Made by a program: the position numbers and the translations under genes
The notes under the pieces: generated by a model
The model's input: only the letters and a program-made list of their open reading frames with translations
What the model was told of the DNA's origin: nothing
The model's database searches: none
Shown: one piece after another, positions 26,820-36,160 of the stretch
How positions within the stretch are numbered: the first letter of the stretch is position 1
How the letters are laid out: each line of letters begins with the position of its first letter
Assembly: GCA_028280445.1 (NCBI GenBank)
Contig: JANQLU010000145.1
Coordinates: forward strand, 1 to 64,000
Source: Pirellulaceae bacterium
GTDB lineage: Bacteria > Planctomycetota > Planctomycetia > Pirellulales > Pirellulaceae
Length of the DNA stretch: 64,000 nt
Direction of reading: 5' to 3'

Positions 26820-27893
26820 TCACACCTTCGGCGGCCAATCAACGCCTAAAAACTCCAACGAATTGTCGCCCAACAGTTTTTTGGCCGAGTCCTCGGAAAT
26901 GCCGTCGTTGTTGCGAATCAGTTCGCCCGGTTTTTCGCCCAATGGAAATGGATAATCAGACCCCATACATATTCGGGTCGAACCGAAAACACCAAACAGT
27001 GTTCGCAATGAATACGCATCGTGAACAATTGAATCGACCCAGAATCGCGCGTGTTGCTCCTTGCTTTTTTTCAAGTATTCGCGCGGATTGACTTGATTAT
27101 CAATCGCGACAAGATCCGGTCGGCATTTAAATCCATGCTCGATTCGTCCCACAGTATGCGGAAATGAACCGCCGCCATGTGCAAAACAAACTTTTATTTT
27201 TGAGAATTTTTCGAAAATGCCGCCGAAAATCATACTGCACATCGCCCGCGAAGTTTCCGCTGGCATGCCCACCAACCACGGCAACCAGTACTTGGTCATG
27301 GATTCAAACCCCATCATCTCCCAAGGATGAACCAGAATCGACATGTCCAAATCATTGCAAGCCTCAAAAAACGGCAACAATTTCGGGTCGGACAAATTCA
27401 AATCGTAGTCGCGACCGGTAAACGGATTGGGTTCGACGTGGCTGCCGATTTGCACGCCAGGAAAACCGAGACTGTGTTTACATCGCTCCAGTTCCTTGAT
27501 GGCTTGGTCGGTGTCCTGCATAGGAACTGTACCCAATCCGATAAACCGCGTCGGGTGGTCGCGGACGACGTTGGCAATATCTTCGTTGAGCAGACGGCTG
27601 ATTTCCGCACCGTGCTCCGGCTTCGTCCAGTAGCTGAACATGACCGGTACGGTACAGATCACTTGAACGTCGACTTGGTTTTCATCACATTCGGCGATCA
27701 CGACTTCGGGGTCGTAGCAATTCGGCCAGACGCGCCGAAACATTCGATCACCGCGCATCATCCGCATACAAGGATTGCCGTCTTCGTGGCCCGATTCAGG
27801 CCAGACGAATTTCTTTCGTCCGTACCCAAATCGCTCGGCAAAATCGGGCCATTGTTTCGGCAAAATATGAGTGTGCAAATCGATCGTTAACAT
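26820..27893 (-). CDS. 2-amino-3-carboxymuconate-6-semialdehyde decarboxylase (ACMSD)
   Basis: 357 aa amidohydrolase-fold decarboxylase. It has the HxH metal motif near the N-terminus (His7 and His9 in DLHTHILP), a third histidine in ILVHPWEMMG, FAHGGGSFPHT, and the catalytic aspartate in MGSDYPFPLGE. The segment RDHPTRFIGLGTVPMQD is typical of ACMSD. It removes CO2 from the ring-opened product of 3-hydroxyanthranilate, steering it to breakdown instead of NAD synthesis. The 3-hydroxyanthranilate dioxygenase gene lies 31 bp upstream on the same strand, so the two consecutive steps are encoded together. Confidence 0.9.
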   Translation of the reverse strand: MLTIDLHTHILPKQWPDFAERFGYGRKKFVWPESGHEDGNPCMRMMRGDRMFRRVWPNCYDPEVVIAECDENQVDVQVICTVPVMFSYWTKPEHGAEISRLLNEDIANVVRDHPTRFIGLGTVPMQDTDQAIKELERCKHSLGFPGVQIGSHVEPNPFTGRDYDLNLSDPKLLPFFEACNDLDMSILVHPWEMMGFESMTKYWLPWLVGMPAETSRAMCSMIFGGIFEKFSKIKVCFAHGGGSFPHTVGRIEHGFKCRPDLVAIDNQVNPREYLKKSKEQHARFWVDSIVHDAYSLRTLFGVFGSTRICMGSDYPFPLGEKPGELIRNNDGISEDSAKKLLGDNSLEFLGVDWPPKV

Positions 27894-27924
27894 CGGGTCA
27901 TCCTAACCGTGAAATTTGATCGGG

Positions 27925-28497
27925 TTAATTTTTCAGAACGGCTTCGAGTGGCTCGGCTTGAGATAAATCAAACTGTCCTGCCCGCTCGATCACTTTGCCG
28001 GTTTCTTTACAAGTCCGAATGGACTCGGGACCGTTCCAGAATTCATCCATAATTCGATGCAGATCCTCATCAATTTTTTCCAGATTGAACTCCGCTTGAT
28101 GCACCAGGTGAATATCATCCGGACAATACCAACGGAGGTATTCTTTGACGCCCTGACGCGGAAATTCGACGATCAAGCCAATCGTGTTGTCAGGCCGTTG
28201 GGGGCGATGCGGAACGTCCCGAGGACAGAGCCACATTTCACCTTCTCGAATAATCACATCGTGTGGCGGCGTCCCGTCGAGCGGACGGATACGAACAGCA
28301 ATATCACCTTTGAGCTGATAAAACAGCTCTTCGGTCGGATTGACGTGATAATCGTTGCGTGTGTTGGGGCCAACCGAAACAAACACGATGACGTCGTTCG
28401 CATCAACATAAAACTGTTTGTTCATGACAGGCGGCTTGAAGTGTTCTTGGTTGTCGTCGATCCACTTCATCAGATTAAACGGCTTTGCGATTGACAT
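27925..28497 (-). CDS. 3-hydroxyanthranilate 3,4-dioxygenase
   Basis: 190 aa cupin-fold ring-opening dioxygenase. The iron ligands are in place: His51 and Glu57 (DYHVNPTEELFYQ) and His97 (CPRDVPHRP). The opening FNLMKWIDDNQEHFKPPV is typical. In many bacterial enzymes the C-terminal part carries two CxxC pairs for a second, rubredoxin-like metal site. Here that region reads RWYCPDD and RTCKETG, so the pairs are lost. The product feeds the ACMSD encoded next. Kynurenine-pathway genes upstream of this step are not in the window. Confidence 0.92.
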   Translation of the reverse strand: MSIAKPFNLMKWIDDNQEHFKPPVMNKQFYVDANDVIVFVSVGPNTRNDYHVNPTEELFYQLKGDIAVRIRPLDGTPPHDVIIREGEMWLCPRDVPHRPQRPDNTIGLIVEFPRQGVKEYLRWYCPDDIHLVHQAEFNLEKIDEDLHRIMDEFWNGPESIRTCKETGKVIERAGQFDLSQAEPLEAVLKN

Positions 28498-28563
28498 GAC
28501 AGATTCTCCATGGAAAGGTCGGGAATCTTTATTGTAAAGCGTCCGCGCACCGATTCAATCGCG

Positions 28564-30654
28564 TTAGTCGAGTTTCAATTCCGCCAACGATTCGAGTTGT
28601 GTCTGCATTTCTGTTGATTCGGTAATCGGCGTCTGACACGCGAAACCAGAACAAACGTAAAGCGTCGGTTGATTGTCGATTGCCGTTTTGCCGGCGGTGA
28701 CATTCGCTTGAAACAAATCAGATTGTTCCAACTGGCTTTCCGAACCGCAAATGACACTGGCGTACGGGAGCCAAAAATGACTTGGATTGATCGGCAGATC
28801 ATCACCATCATGTGGCTTTGGCAACACCAAAATAATTTCTTGAGGCACGGCCAAAAACAAATCGATGGCTAACAGCATTTGACCGGTGGCCATCGGGCTG
28901 CGTTTGACAAACGGCAACGCCCACTGAATCGTGTTCAACGCAATTTGTCGCCATTTCTGATGACCGGTTAAACGGGCAAGTCGAATTAGGGCAAAAGCGG
29001 CCATGCCGTTACCGCTGGGAATACTGCCATCATGATGGTCTTTGTAACGGGCGATCAAGTTGGGTTGATCGACAGGTGTAAAATAAAAACCGCCATTCTG
29101 GTCATCAGCAAACAACTCGACCATTTTCTCAGCCAAGCCAATGGCTGTTTTCAACCAATCGTCGCGAAACGGAATCGACGTTTGTGCCGCCGTCAATAGA
29201 GCGTTGATCAGGTAAGCGTAATCGTCCAAAAACGCTTCAATCTTGACTTGCCCTAACCGATAGGAATGTTTCAAACGCCCATCGTCGTCCAACATTTGCT
29301 CAAGCACAAAATCGATGGCGGTTGCCGCCGCCGGACGATCAGGTTGGGCAAAAGCGAACGCATCGATCGCCAGCGCATTCCAACTGGTGAGAATTTTGTC
29401 ATCGCGCCCGGGTCGAACACGTTGGTTTCTGGCAGCCAACAGTTTTTCACGTGCATCGCGCATTTGATTCCGCAGTGTCGATTTATCGAGGTTGTTTTGG
29501 CTGGCAAAATCTGCGTAGTTGACTGGAAGGTTCAAAATGCTGCTACCTTCGAAATTCCCGCCACGGCTGACGTCGTACAATCGACAAAACGTTGCCCCAA
29601 TTTCGTCGCCCAGGATCGATTGAATCTCTTCTGGATTCCAAACATAAAACTTGCCTTCGACACCCTCGCTGTCGGCATCTTCGCTACTATGAAAACCGCC
29701 AGATGGGTCGAGCATTTCGACCGTCAGATAATTGGCCGTTTTTTCCGCAATCCGACGGTGACTTGCCGAGCCAATTGCCAAAGCCGCTTCGTGATAAACT
29801 CGTAACAACTGCGCGTTGTCGTACAGCATTTTTTCAAAATGCGGAACGAGCCACTCCGCGTCAACGGAATAACGACAAAATCCACCGCCCAAATGGTCGT
29901 GGATGCCACCATAAGCCATCTTGGTAAGGTTCAGGTTTACCATTTCCAACATTTGTTTACGGTCGGGATCTTGTTCTCCGGTTTCGCAACGCGTTGCTAA
30001 TCGCAACAACAATTGCAGATCCATCGGATGTGGAAATTTGGGTGCCGAACCAAAACCTCCATTTTCAAAATCAAAATTGCGGAACAGTTGTTTGGCTGCA
30101 TCCAACAAAATTGATTCGTTAATTTCAGAATTGGAGTCGGACGATGATTGGACCGATTCGTTGAGCCAATGCGTGATTCGCGCCGCTTGATCTTCGATTG
30201 ATTCACGCTGTTCCTTAAACGCTTGATGGACCTGGCGAATGACGCTGTCAAATCCCGGCATGCCGATGCGCGCACGCGGAGGCCAATAAGTTCCTCCAAA
30301 AAACACTTGGCAATCGGGTGTCAAAAATGCGGACAACGGCCAACCGCCTTGGCCGCCGCGAATTGCCATGACGGTCTGCATGTAGATATGATCGAGATCC
30401 GGCCGCTCCTCCCGATCCACTTTGATACTGACATAATGGTCGTTGAGGAATTTCGCGATCTCGTCGTCTTCGAAACTCTCGTGTTCCATCACGTGGCACC
30501 AATGGCAGGCGGAATAGCCAATCGACAAAAATATCGGCTTGTCTTCCAATTTGGCTTTATCGAGCGCTTCTTGTGACCATGGATACCAATCGACAGGATT
30601 GTTCGCGTGTTGGAGCAAATACGGACTGGTTTCGTTGGCTAATCGATTGGGCAT
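28564..30654 (-). CDS. Thioredoxin-domain protein of the DUF255 (YyaL/SPATA20) family
   Basis: 696 aa, the standard length. The N-terminus MPNRLANETSPYLLQHANNP, then VDWYPW and a thioredoxin-like active site ACHWCHVM (Cys50, Cys53), GGWPLSAFLTP and GGTYWPP are diagnostic. The rest is an alpha/alpha barrel like that of N-acylglucosamine epimerases (FPHPMDLQLLLR, EKMLYDNAQLLRVYHEA, GRDDKILTSWNALAI). The biochemical role of the family is unsettled. It is cytoplasmic, with no signal peptide. It stands alone between the dioxygenase and a divergent gene. Confidence 0.93.
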   Translation of the reverse strand: MPNRLANETSPYLLQHANNPVDWYPWSQEALDKAKLEDKPIFLSIGYSACHWCHVMEHESFEDDEIAKFLNDHYVSIKVDREERPDLDHIYMQTVMAIRGGQGGWPLSAFLTPDCQVFFGGTYWPPRARIGMPGFDSVIRQVHQAFKEQRESIEDQAARITHWLNESVQSSSDSNSEINESILLDAAKQLFRNFDFENGGFGSAPKFPHPMDLQLLLRLATRCETGEQDPDRKQMLEMVNLNLTKMAYGGIHDHLGGGFCRYSVDAEWLVPHFEKMLYDNAQLLRVYHEAALAIGSASHRRIAEKTANYLTVEMLDPSGGFHSSEDADSEGVEGKFYVWNPEEIQSILGDEIGATFCRLYDVSRGGNFEGSSILNLPVNYADFASQNNLDKSTLRNQMRDAREKLLAARNQRVRPGRDDKILTSWNALAIDAFAFAQPDRPAAATAIDFVLEQMLDDDGRLKHSYRLGQVKIEAFLDDYAYLINALLTAAQTSIPFRDDWLKTAIGLAEKMVELFADDQNGGFYFTPVDQPNLIARYKDHHDGSIPSGNGMAAFALIRLARLTGHQKWRQIALNTIQWALPFVKRSPMATGQMLLAIDLFLAVPQEIILVLPKPHDGDDLPINPSHFWLPYASVICGSESQLEQSDLFQANVTAGKTAIDNQPTLYVCSGFACQTPITESTEMQTQLESLAELKLD

Positions 30655-30807
30655 AATCTCCTCAAAAAAACTCTGATTTTGTTCTGCAGAGCTGAATCGT
30701 GTTCCAGATCACTAAGGTATTAAAATAAGTTGAAATCAAATTTCGCCGCAAACGAAATGCGATACAATGGGACGCAAACAAAAAGTGTAAAAACGAAGGA
30801 ATAATCG

Positions 30808-32991
30808 ATGTCTCAAGTCAAAGTTCTATTCTCTTATATTTTGATCGCGGTGGTTCTGGCGGGCGGTTTGTCGGCCCAGGACAAAAAATTGACAAAAGAA
30901 GATTTGTTCCGCGCGGCAAAAGACGGTGATCTAAAAACGGTCAAAGCGGCCATCGAGCAAGGGATCGAGGTGGATGCCAAAGCTCGATACGATGTGACCG
31001 CATTGTCGTTTGCCTGTGATCGCGGGCATGTCGAAGTTGTCAAATATTTGATCGAAAAAGGCGCGGATGTTGATGCAACTGACAAATTTTATTCGATGCC
31101 TCCGATGACTTGGGCGGTTTTCAATGGCCACACCAAAGTGGTTGAAGCATTGCTCAAAGCGGATGCAAAAGGCGCAGCTGGGGCGCTAAACAACGCGGTC
31201 CGATCAAAAAACGTTGAAATGGCAGAAATGATTTTTAAATCCGGCAAAGTGACCGAGGCTCAGATCGAACGTGCAAAAAAAATGCTGGCCGCCGATCCGA
31301 AAGGAGATTTCCTCAAAGCATTTGCCAAACTTGGTCAACTAAAATGGTCGGAAACCCCCAAACAAGCCACGGCAGATTTGATCAAAAACCTGGTTGGAAA
31401 ATATCGAGCCAACATCGGCATCGATATGGAATTGCGCGATGATGGCGGTCAGGTTGTTGCAAAAATCAAAGGGCAAAAAGATGTCATGATTGGTTACCGA
31501 GACAAAACCAATTTTTTCATCGGCGATTGTGAAATTCAGTTTGTCTTGCGCGACGACACCGTTCGTTTGATGCGTTGGAAATTTGGCGACAAAAGCACGA
31601 CCTTTCGCCCGCTCAACCGACGTGTTGCCGTCGCTGCAAAACCTGACACAGGAAAAACAGAGTTTACGAAAAGCAGCCCCGAATCTCTGGCGGCCGATCG
31701 AGCGATTTCGTCGATCAACTGGCCACAGTTTCGCGGAAACGGCGCTCGCGGTGTCGGTGAAGGCCAAAAACCACCGACGAAATTCGATGCGGAAAAAGGC
31801 GAGAACCTGCTTTGGAAAACCAAAATCCCCGGTCTGGCAAATTCCAGTCCCGCGATCTGGGGCGATTTGCTGTTTGTGACTTCGGCCGTCAGCGAAAAAG
31901 ATCAAGCCGGTTTGAAAACGGGACAGTACGGTGACGTAAAACCTGTCAAAGACGATAGTGAACACGAATTTCGACTTTACTGTCTCAATAAAAAGACCGG
32001 CAAAATCTTGTGGGAAAGACTGGCCAACAAAGCCGTTCCAAAAGTCAAACGACACACGAAAAGCACCCACGCCAATCCAACTCCCGCGACCAACGGCGAA
32101 TATGTCGTCGCATTTTTTTCCAGCGAAGGGCTTTATTGCTACAAAATCGATGGAACGTTGGCTTGGAAAAAAGATCTTGGATTTTTGGACAGCGGATGGT
32201 TTTATGATGCCGACTATCAATGGGGATTCGGCTCGTCGCCAATCATCTACAAAGACAAAGTCATTGTTCAATGCGATATTCAAAAACAATCTTTTTTGGC
32301 CGCATTCGATATTAAATCGGGATCAGAATTGTGGCGTGTCAAACGAGATGAAATACCATCCTGGTCGACGCCCACCGTTGTCAAAACTTCGCACGGCGAT
32401 CAATTGGTCACCGCAGCCACCAAAGCGGCGCGTGCCTACAACCCGGAAAACGGTAAAGAAATTTGGAGCATCGAAGGGTTCTCGGAAATTGTGGTTCCCA
32501 CTCCCTTTATTGCACACAATCTCATTTTTGTTTGCAGCGGCTACCGGCCCGTTCAACCGATCTATGCGGTGAAAGCCAGCGCCAAGGGAAAAATTAAATT
32601 TTCCAAAGACGACAAATCCAACGTTGCCTGGGGACAAAAACGCGGCGGCCCCTATATGCCGACTCCCGTTTGCTATGGCGATTATTTGTACATCTGCAGC
32701 GACGGCGGTGTCCTCACCTGTATGCAGGCAACGACCGGTAAAGTGGTTTACAAACGACGCATCAGCACATCACGATCGAACAGTTTTGTCGGTTCACCGA
32801 TTGCTGCTGACGGGCACATTTATTTTCCCGGTGAAAGAGGATATGTGACTGTCATCCAGGCAGGACCAAAATATAAATTGGTCGGTGAAAACAAAGTAGG
32901 CGAGGCAATCCTTTCCGTACCCGCCATTTCCGAAGGCGTCCTGTATGTCCGCGCACAAAATCACGTGTTTGCTTTTGGAAAGAAAAAATAA
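30808..32991 (+). CDS. Secreted ankyrin-repeat and PQQ-type beta-propeller fusion
   Basis: 727 aa. Signal peptide at about residues 1-23. Ankyrin repeats at about 28-150 (LFRAAKDGDLKTVKAAIEQG, FACDRGHVEVVKYLIEKGAD, AVFNGHTKVVEALLK). A middle domain follows at about 195-275. A PQQ-type propeller starts at about 305 with the WPQFRGNGARG motif and runs to the end, with blades such as LYCLNKKTGKILWE, AFDIKSGSELW and RAYNPENGKEIWSIEGF. The start has an AAGGA ribosome site 9 bases upstream (GAAGGAATAATCG). Probably a periplasmic binding scaffold. It is a single gene ending at a strong hairpin. Confidence 0.88.
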   Translation: MSQVKVLFSYILIAVVLAGGLSAQDKKLTKEDLFRAAKDGDLKTVKAAIEQGIEVDAKARYDVTALSFACDRGHVEVVKYLIEKGADVDATDKFYSMPPMTWAVFNGHTKVVEALLKADAKGAAGALNNAVRSKNVEMAEMIFKSGKVTEAQIERAKKMLAADPKGDFLKAFAKLGQLKWSETPKQATADLIKNLVGKYRANIGIDMELRDDGGQVVAKIKGQKDVMIGYRDKTNFFIGDCEIQFVLRDDTVRLMRWKFGDKSTTFRPLNRRVAVAAKPDTGKTEFTKSSPESLAADRAISSINWPQFRGNGARGVGEGQKPPTKFDAEKGENLLWKTKIPGLANSSPAIWGDLLFVTSAVSEKDQAGLKTGQYGDVKPVKDDSEHEFRLYCLNKKTGKILWERLANKAVPKVKRHTKSTHANPTPATNGEYVVAFFSSEGLYCYKIDGTLAWKKDLGFLDSGWFYDADYQWGFGSSPIIYKDKVIVQCDIQKQSFLAAFDIKSGSELWRVKRDEIPSWSTPTVVKTSHGDQLVTAATKAARAYNPENGKEIWSIEGFSEIVVPTPFIAHNLIFVCSGYRPVQPIYAVKASAKGKIKFSKDDKSNVAWGQKRGGPYMPTPVCYGDYLYICSDGGVLTCMQATTGKVVYKRRISTSRSNSFVGSPIAADGHIYFPGERGYVTVIQAGPKYKLVGENKVGEAILSVPAISEGVLYVRAQNHVFAFGKKK

Positions 32992-33040
32992 CGCCGATGC
33001 TTTGGCAGTCTTCGCAGGCAGTCAATCATCACGATACACT

Positions 33041-33074
33041 ACGACGCCCTTTTTTTAAGCCAAAAGGGCGTCGT
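33041..33074. terminator. Bidirectional intrinsic terminator
   Basis: Stem ACGACGCCCTTTT / AAAAGGGCGTCGT with a T-run on one side of the loop. It lies between the plus-strand ankyrin-PQQ gene and the minus-strand PEP-CTERM gene, so it can serve both. Confidence 0.8.
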
Positions 33075-33106
33075 TGCAACCTTGCCTTTTTCTACATTGC
33101 CTTTTT

Positions 33107-33769
33107 CTACAAAATTCGCTTTCGTCTGCGGAACATGAATCCAGTACCCAACAAGGCCATGATGGAAAGTGACGTTGGTTCGGGTATGGCTGTTAACTCA
33201 AACTGGATATCGTCAACATACCCATCATTGTCAACTCCGCCGATTCGAGGAGTAGAAATTCGGATCACTACCGTGCGAGTGTTTACTGGTATCAGTCCAT
33301 TTGCCGATTCCTGGTTTCCAGGTGCCGTTAAGCCTAATACCGGTCCGGTATTGAGTTCTGGGTTGTCTAGCGCACTGATAGATATTGTTGAACCGAGATC
33401 AATATCATTGATGTCCAAAAAAGTTGCAGTCACCGTTGTAATGTCGGTATTTTCCCAAGATCCTAACGCCCCGGTCAGGTTTCCTACCATTTGCCCAGCA
33501 TCGATAGCCGTTGCATTTGCTGAAACATCAATCGATTGCGAAACAACGCCCAGATCGTCAGCACCTGCTCGGTAAAAGAAATTGCCAAAAGATACAATAC
33601 CGAAAGTGCCATTTGCGATAACAGACGGACCTAAGTCTTCGATCGTCCAACCTGTCAAATCACCTGTTTCAAAATCGCCGTTGGTAACCAATTGACCATC
33701 CGCACGAGCTCCGCATAGAAGGGCGGAAATCAAACCTAGAAGTAATACTCTCTGATAAGTCATAGTCAT
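33107..33769 (-). CDS. PEP-CTERM sorting-domain protein
   Basis: 220 aa. It has an N-terminal signal (YQRVLLLGLISALLCGA), a beta-rich body beginning LVTNGDFETGDLTGW, and the C-terminal tripartite signal IPEPTSLSIMALLGTGF then RRRKR. It is exported and probably processed by an exosortase, which is not encoded in the window. The NGDFE...GW pattern is common in carbohydrate-binding-like secreted proteins. The start may be Met1 or Met3. Confidence 0.88.
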   Translation of the reverse strand: MTMTYQRVLLLGLISALLCGARADGQLVTNGDFETGDLTGWTIEDLGPSVIANGTFGIVSFGNFFYRAGADDLGVVSQSIDVSANATAIDAGQMVGNLTGALGSWENTDITTVTATFLDINDIDLGSTISISALDNPELNTGPVLGLTAPGNQESANGLIPVNTRTVVIRISTPRIGGVDNDGYVDDIQFELTAIPEPTSLSIMALLGTGFMFRRRKRIL

Positions 33770-34110
33770 TTCATTTCATAAAAAGCAAAAAGGGACAAGA
33801 AAAACTGGAGATTCGATCAATTTGCCCAAATGGTAAAGGTAGGTTTTTGGCAGGTGGGTTCTGCTGGCAAGTTCTCACGGCAAACAGATACAAATCCCCT
33901 TTGAACTCAATCTTTTATAACAAGTGCCCTGAATTGCTTCATTGATTAATTGCGAAACTTGAAATACCAGTTGCGAACCTTGATTTGGCCAGCGGAACGA
34001 CCTGTCACATGGTTTAACAAACGACGCATCAACACGTCACAGGCCAACAGTTGCTATCGTGAAATCCGTGATTCGAGACCGATACTTTGAGTGCGCAGCC
34101 AGCCCTTTGT
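33770..34110. other. Intergenic region
   Basis: About 340 bp between minus-strand genes. It contains no ORF of protein character. A short stretch near 34021 (AAACGACGCATCAACACGTCAC) resembles bases at about 32754-32775 inside the ankyrin-PQQ gene; this may be chance. Confidence 0.35.
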
Positions 34111-34824
34111 TTAGCCCACTTTTGCTCGGACACATAGAAATCCGGGTCGATGCATCAGCGCGTTGAAGCGTTTGAGATCCGCTTGCCGAAATTGATCGGT
34201 CGGTTGCGGTTCGACAACCTGCTCGATCTGAAACCCGGAATCGATCAATGGCATCAGAACCTCTTGCAACGGACGCCGGTAGCTGGGCATGACAACATTT
34301 TTTCCAAAACCAGTCCAGGTACACTCCACGCGCTCGACCGAAAAATAATCTTCAGTTTCAAAATATTCAGCGTCGAACGCGGGATGCCCACAAGAAAACT
34401 GAAATTGCCCGTCGGGTTTCAAAATCCGTTTGAATTCGCAAAACAGTGACCGCCAATCATCGATATAGTCGAGGCACAACGGCGCATTGACGAAATCAAA
34501 TTCGCGATCGCGAAACATATCCAGCGGCTGCGTCAAATCCACCAGTTGTAAATCCGCCTCTGGTCCAAGCCGTTGCCTGGCTAGTTCGATCATACGATCG
34601 CTGACGTCGATCGAAGTTACAACCGCTCCACGTTCCAGCAGGCTTTCGGTATAAACACCTGGACCGCAGCCAGCGTCCAGCACCCGTTTCCCATCGAGCT
34701 CTGGCCACAATCCAATCATCGCGGGACGATCGTAATAAGCATTGTGCGGCTTCGTATCGATAATCGCCGCATAGTGATCGGCCAGTTCTTGATACGCGTC
34801 ATACGCAATAGGTTTTCGGGTCAT
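34111..34824 (-). CDS. Class I SAM-dependent methyltransferase
   Basis: 237 aa from the ATG at 34824. The open frame runs a further 118 codons upstream, but most of that extension is the translated family-A palindrome (34932-35102) and is not likely part of the protein. Motif I is VLDAGCGPGVYTESLL at about residues 49-64, followed by VTSIDVSDRMIELAR, then the DFVNAPLCLDYI and LKPDGQFQFSCGHP segments. Substrate is unknown. The nearest relatives are small methyltransferases of the UbiE/SmtA type. Confidence 0.85.
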   Translation of the reverse strand: MTRKPIAYDAYQELADHYAAIIDTKPHNAYYDRPAMIGLWPELDGKRVLDAGCGPGVYTESLLERGAVVTSIDVSDRMIELARQRLGPEADLQLVDLTQPLDMFRDREFDFVNAPLCLDYIDDWRSLFCEFKRILKPDGQFQFSCGHPAFDAEYFETEDYFSVERVECTWTGFGKNVVMPSYRRPLQEVLMPLIDSGFQIEQVVEPQPTDQFRQADLKRFNALMHRPGFLCVRAKVG

Positions 34825-34931
34825 AAGCGTTTGCAACGTTGAGCAAAGAAAAGCATCAAGATAGTCGGAGAGCGTATCGTCGTAAACGAGCAGCATGTTC
34901 GGGAGAACGAGGAAGGGGAGAACGAGGCAAA

Positions 34932-35102
34932 GGGAGGGCGAGGCTCCCGCCGAGCCACAAGCAAAACCACCCGTGAGCGGCAAGGCGCTAGCCGCCGGTA
35001 CAAGCACTAACGAACCGGCGGCTAGCGCCTTGCCGCTCACGATGGCTGTGCCCATAACTGGCAGCTCGTCCTGATTCGGCTCGGCAGGAGCCTCGCCCTC
35101 CC
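34932..35102. repeat. Nested palindrome, family A, complete copy
   Basis: Outer arms GGGAGGGCGAGGCTCCCGCC and GGCAGGAGCCTCGCCCTCCC, with the inner palindrome at 34973-35040 (GTGAGCGGCAAGGCGCTAG and its complement). It is the best complete copy in the window. It lies just upstream of the methyltransferase gene, where it could affect transcription, and the open frame through it misleads start prediction. Confidence 0.9.
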
Positions 35103-35347
35103 CATGGACCCTCGCTCCCTTTACCCAATGCGACGTTCGAGCCCAGACCGCAAGCGAAATCATCAAAAAAACTAACAAATCACTCCATTCTGCTGGGGAA
35201 AAAAATTATCAAAACGCATTGGCAACATAATCAGCATATTAGTCATTCCAAATAGCAACTCAAAAAAACACCAAGGTTTTTTCTAGCAAGTGACAATTTA
35301 AACGTGACCTATACTTTGAGCATTCGATCCTAGCCCCACGCCTATCT

Positions 35348-35710
35348 ATGATTTCAACTGTAGTAAATTCGATTTCCGAATGCCTCGACGACCCAGATCT
35401 CCAAAAGTGGTTTCTCGGCATTCCAGCGACTCGCGACAATTTGAGAGATTCCGTCCAAAACGGTGCCCTAACTCAATCGCAGTACAATTTGTTTTTAAAG
35501 TCAATTTTTTTTGATATGAAAAACAAATTGGTAGAAGCCAAGCGAATCGGCAGCTTCAAAAGAGGCTGTGACGTCATCGCTTTTTCGATTCTTCGAAAAA
35601 ATCAAATGGCGATTTTAAATGACGCTGAGCCGCGGCCAATTGATGATTCTGATTCCGATAGCGATACGCTGAACCTGGTAGCAGGCCAGCTATCTCCATC
35701 TCAGGACTGA
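35348..35710 (+). CDS. Hypothetical small protein
   Basis: 120 aa. Unrecognised. The N-terminal 80 residues are mixed helical (LQKWFLGIPATRDNLRDSV, QYNLFLKSIFFDMKNKL) and the C-terminus is acidic with a DDSDSDSD tract. No signal or membrane segment. The helical N-terminus with RDNLRDSV and RIGSFKRGCD could be a small adaptor fold. It is the first gene of the accessory region and lies immediately left of a MITE-like element. Confidence 0.6.
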   Translation: MISTVVNSISECLDDPDLQKWFLGIPATRDNLRDSVQNGALTQSQYNLFLKSIFFDMKNKLVEAKRIGSFKRGCDVIAFSILRKNQMAILNDAEPRPIDDSDSDSDTLNLVAGQLSPSQD

Positions 35711-35786
35711 CGACAACCAGTTTGAATAATTGGAGTTGTCCACCGTTTCAGGTTCGTCGATCACGGTCGGCCGTCAGGTCATCAAG

Positions 35787-36101
35787 TAGGGCCGGTTCCC
35801 GCCGGAGAGCGGTCTGGAAGAAATGAAAGCGTTGTTGCGGGACAGGCTCACGCGGAGACGCAGAGTTTTTATTTGAAAAGTTTCTTCAGGATTCTTACAA
35901 CCAATAACTCATGATTCGACTGCCTGATCGGCAAAGCAGATACTTCTTTAGTCAGCATCCACCTGACTCTGCGTCTCTGCGTGAGCAACTCAATCACAAC
36001 TACCAGCGGTTTAACCCAATTTCATGATTGTTTTCGAACCATCCTGGGGCCGGCTCCTACCGACCGTTTTTTTTGAATTGGCCGGTAGGAACCGGCCCTA
36101 C
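35787..36101. mobile_element. MITE-like element, family C, copy 1
   Basis: 315 bp with perfect terminal inverted repeats GTAGGGCCGGTTCC / GGAACCGGCCCTAC. Inside are subterminal inverted repeats (CTCACGCGGAGACGCAGAG and CTCTGCGTCTCTGCGTGAG). There is no coding capacity. A second copy in the same orientation lies at 36877-37210, and a decayed relative at 4805. Confidence 0.85.
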
Positions 36102-36160
36102 TTGTCAGCACATCATTGATAAAATAGTTGTGTACACGGCAGACTAACTGCGAGGCGCCG

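Noticed and set aside
34825..35178. A 118-residue N-terminal extension of the methyltransferase
   Set aside because: Most of it is translation through the family-A nested palindrome and has no conserved character; the ATG at 34824 precedes the real domain.
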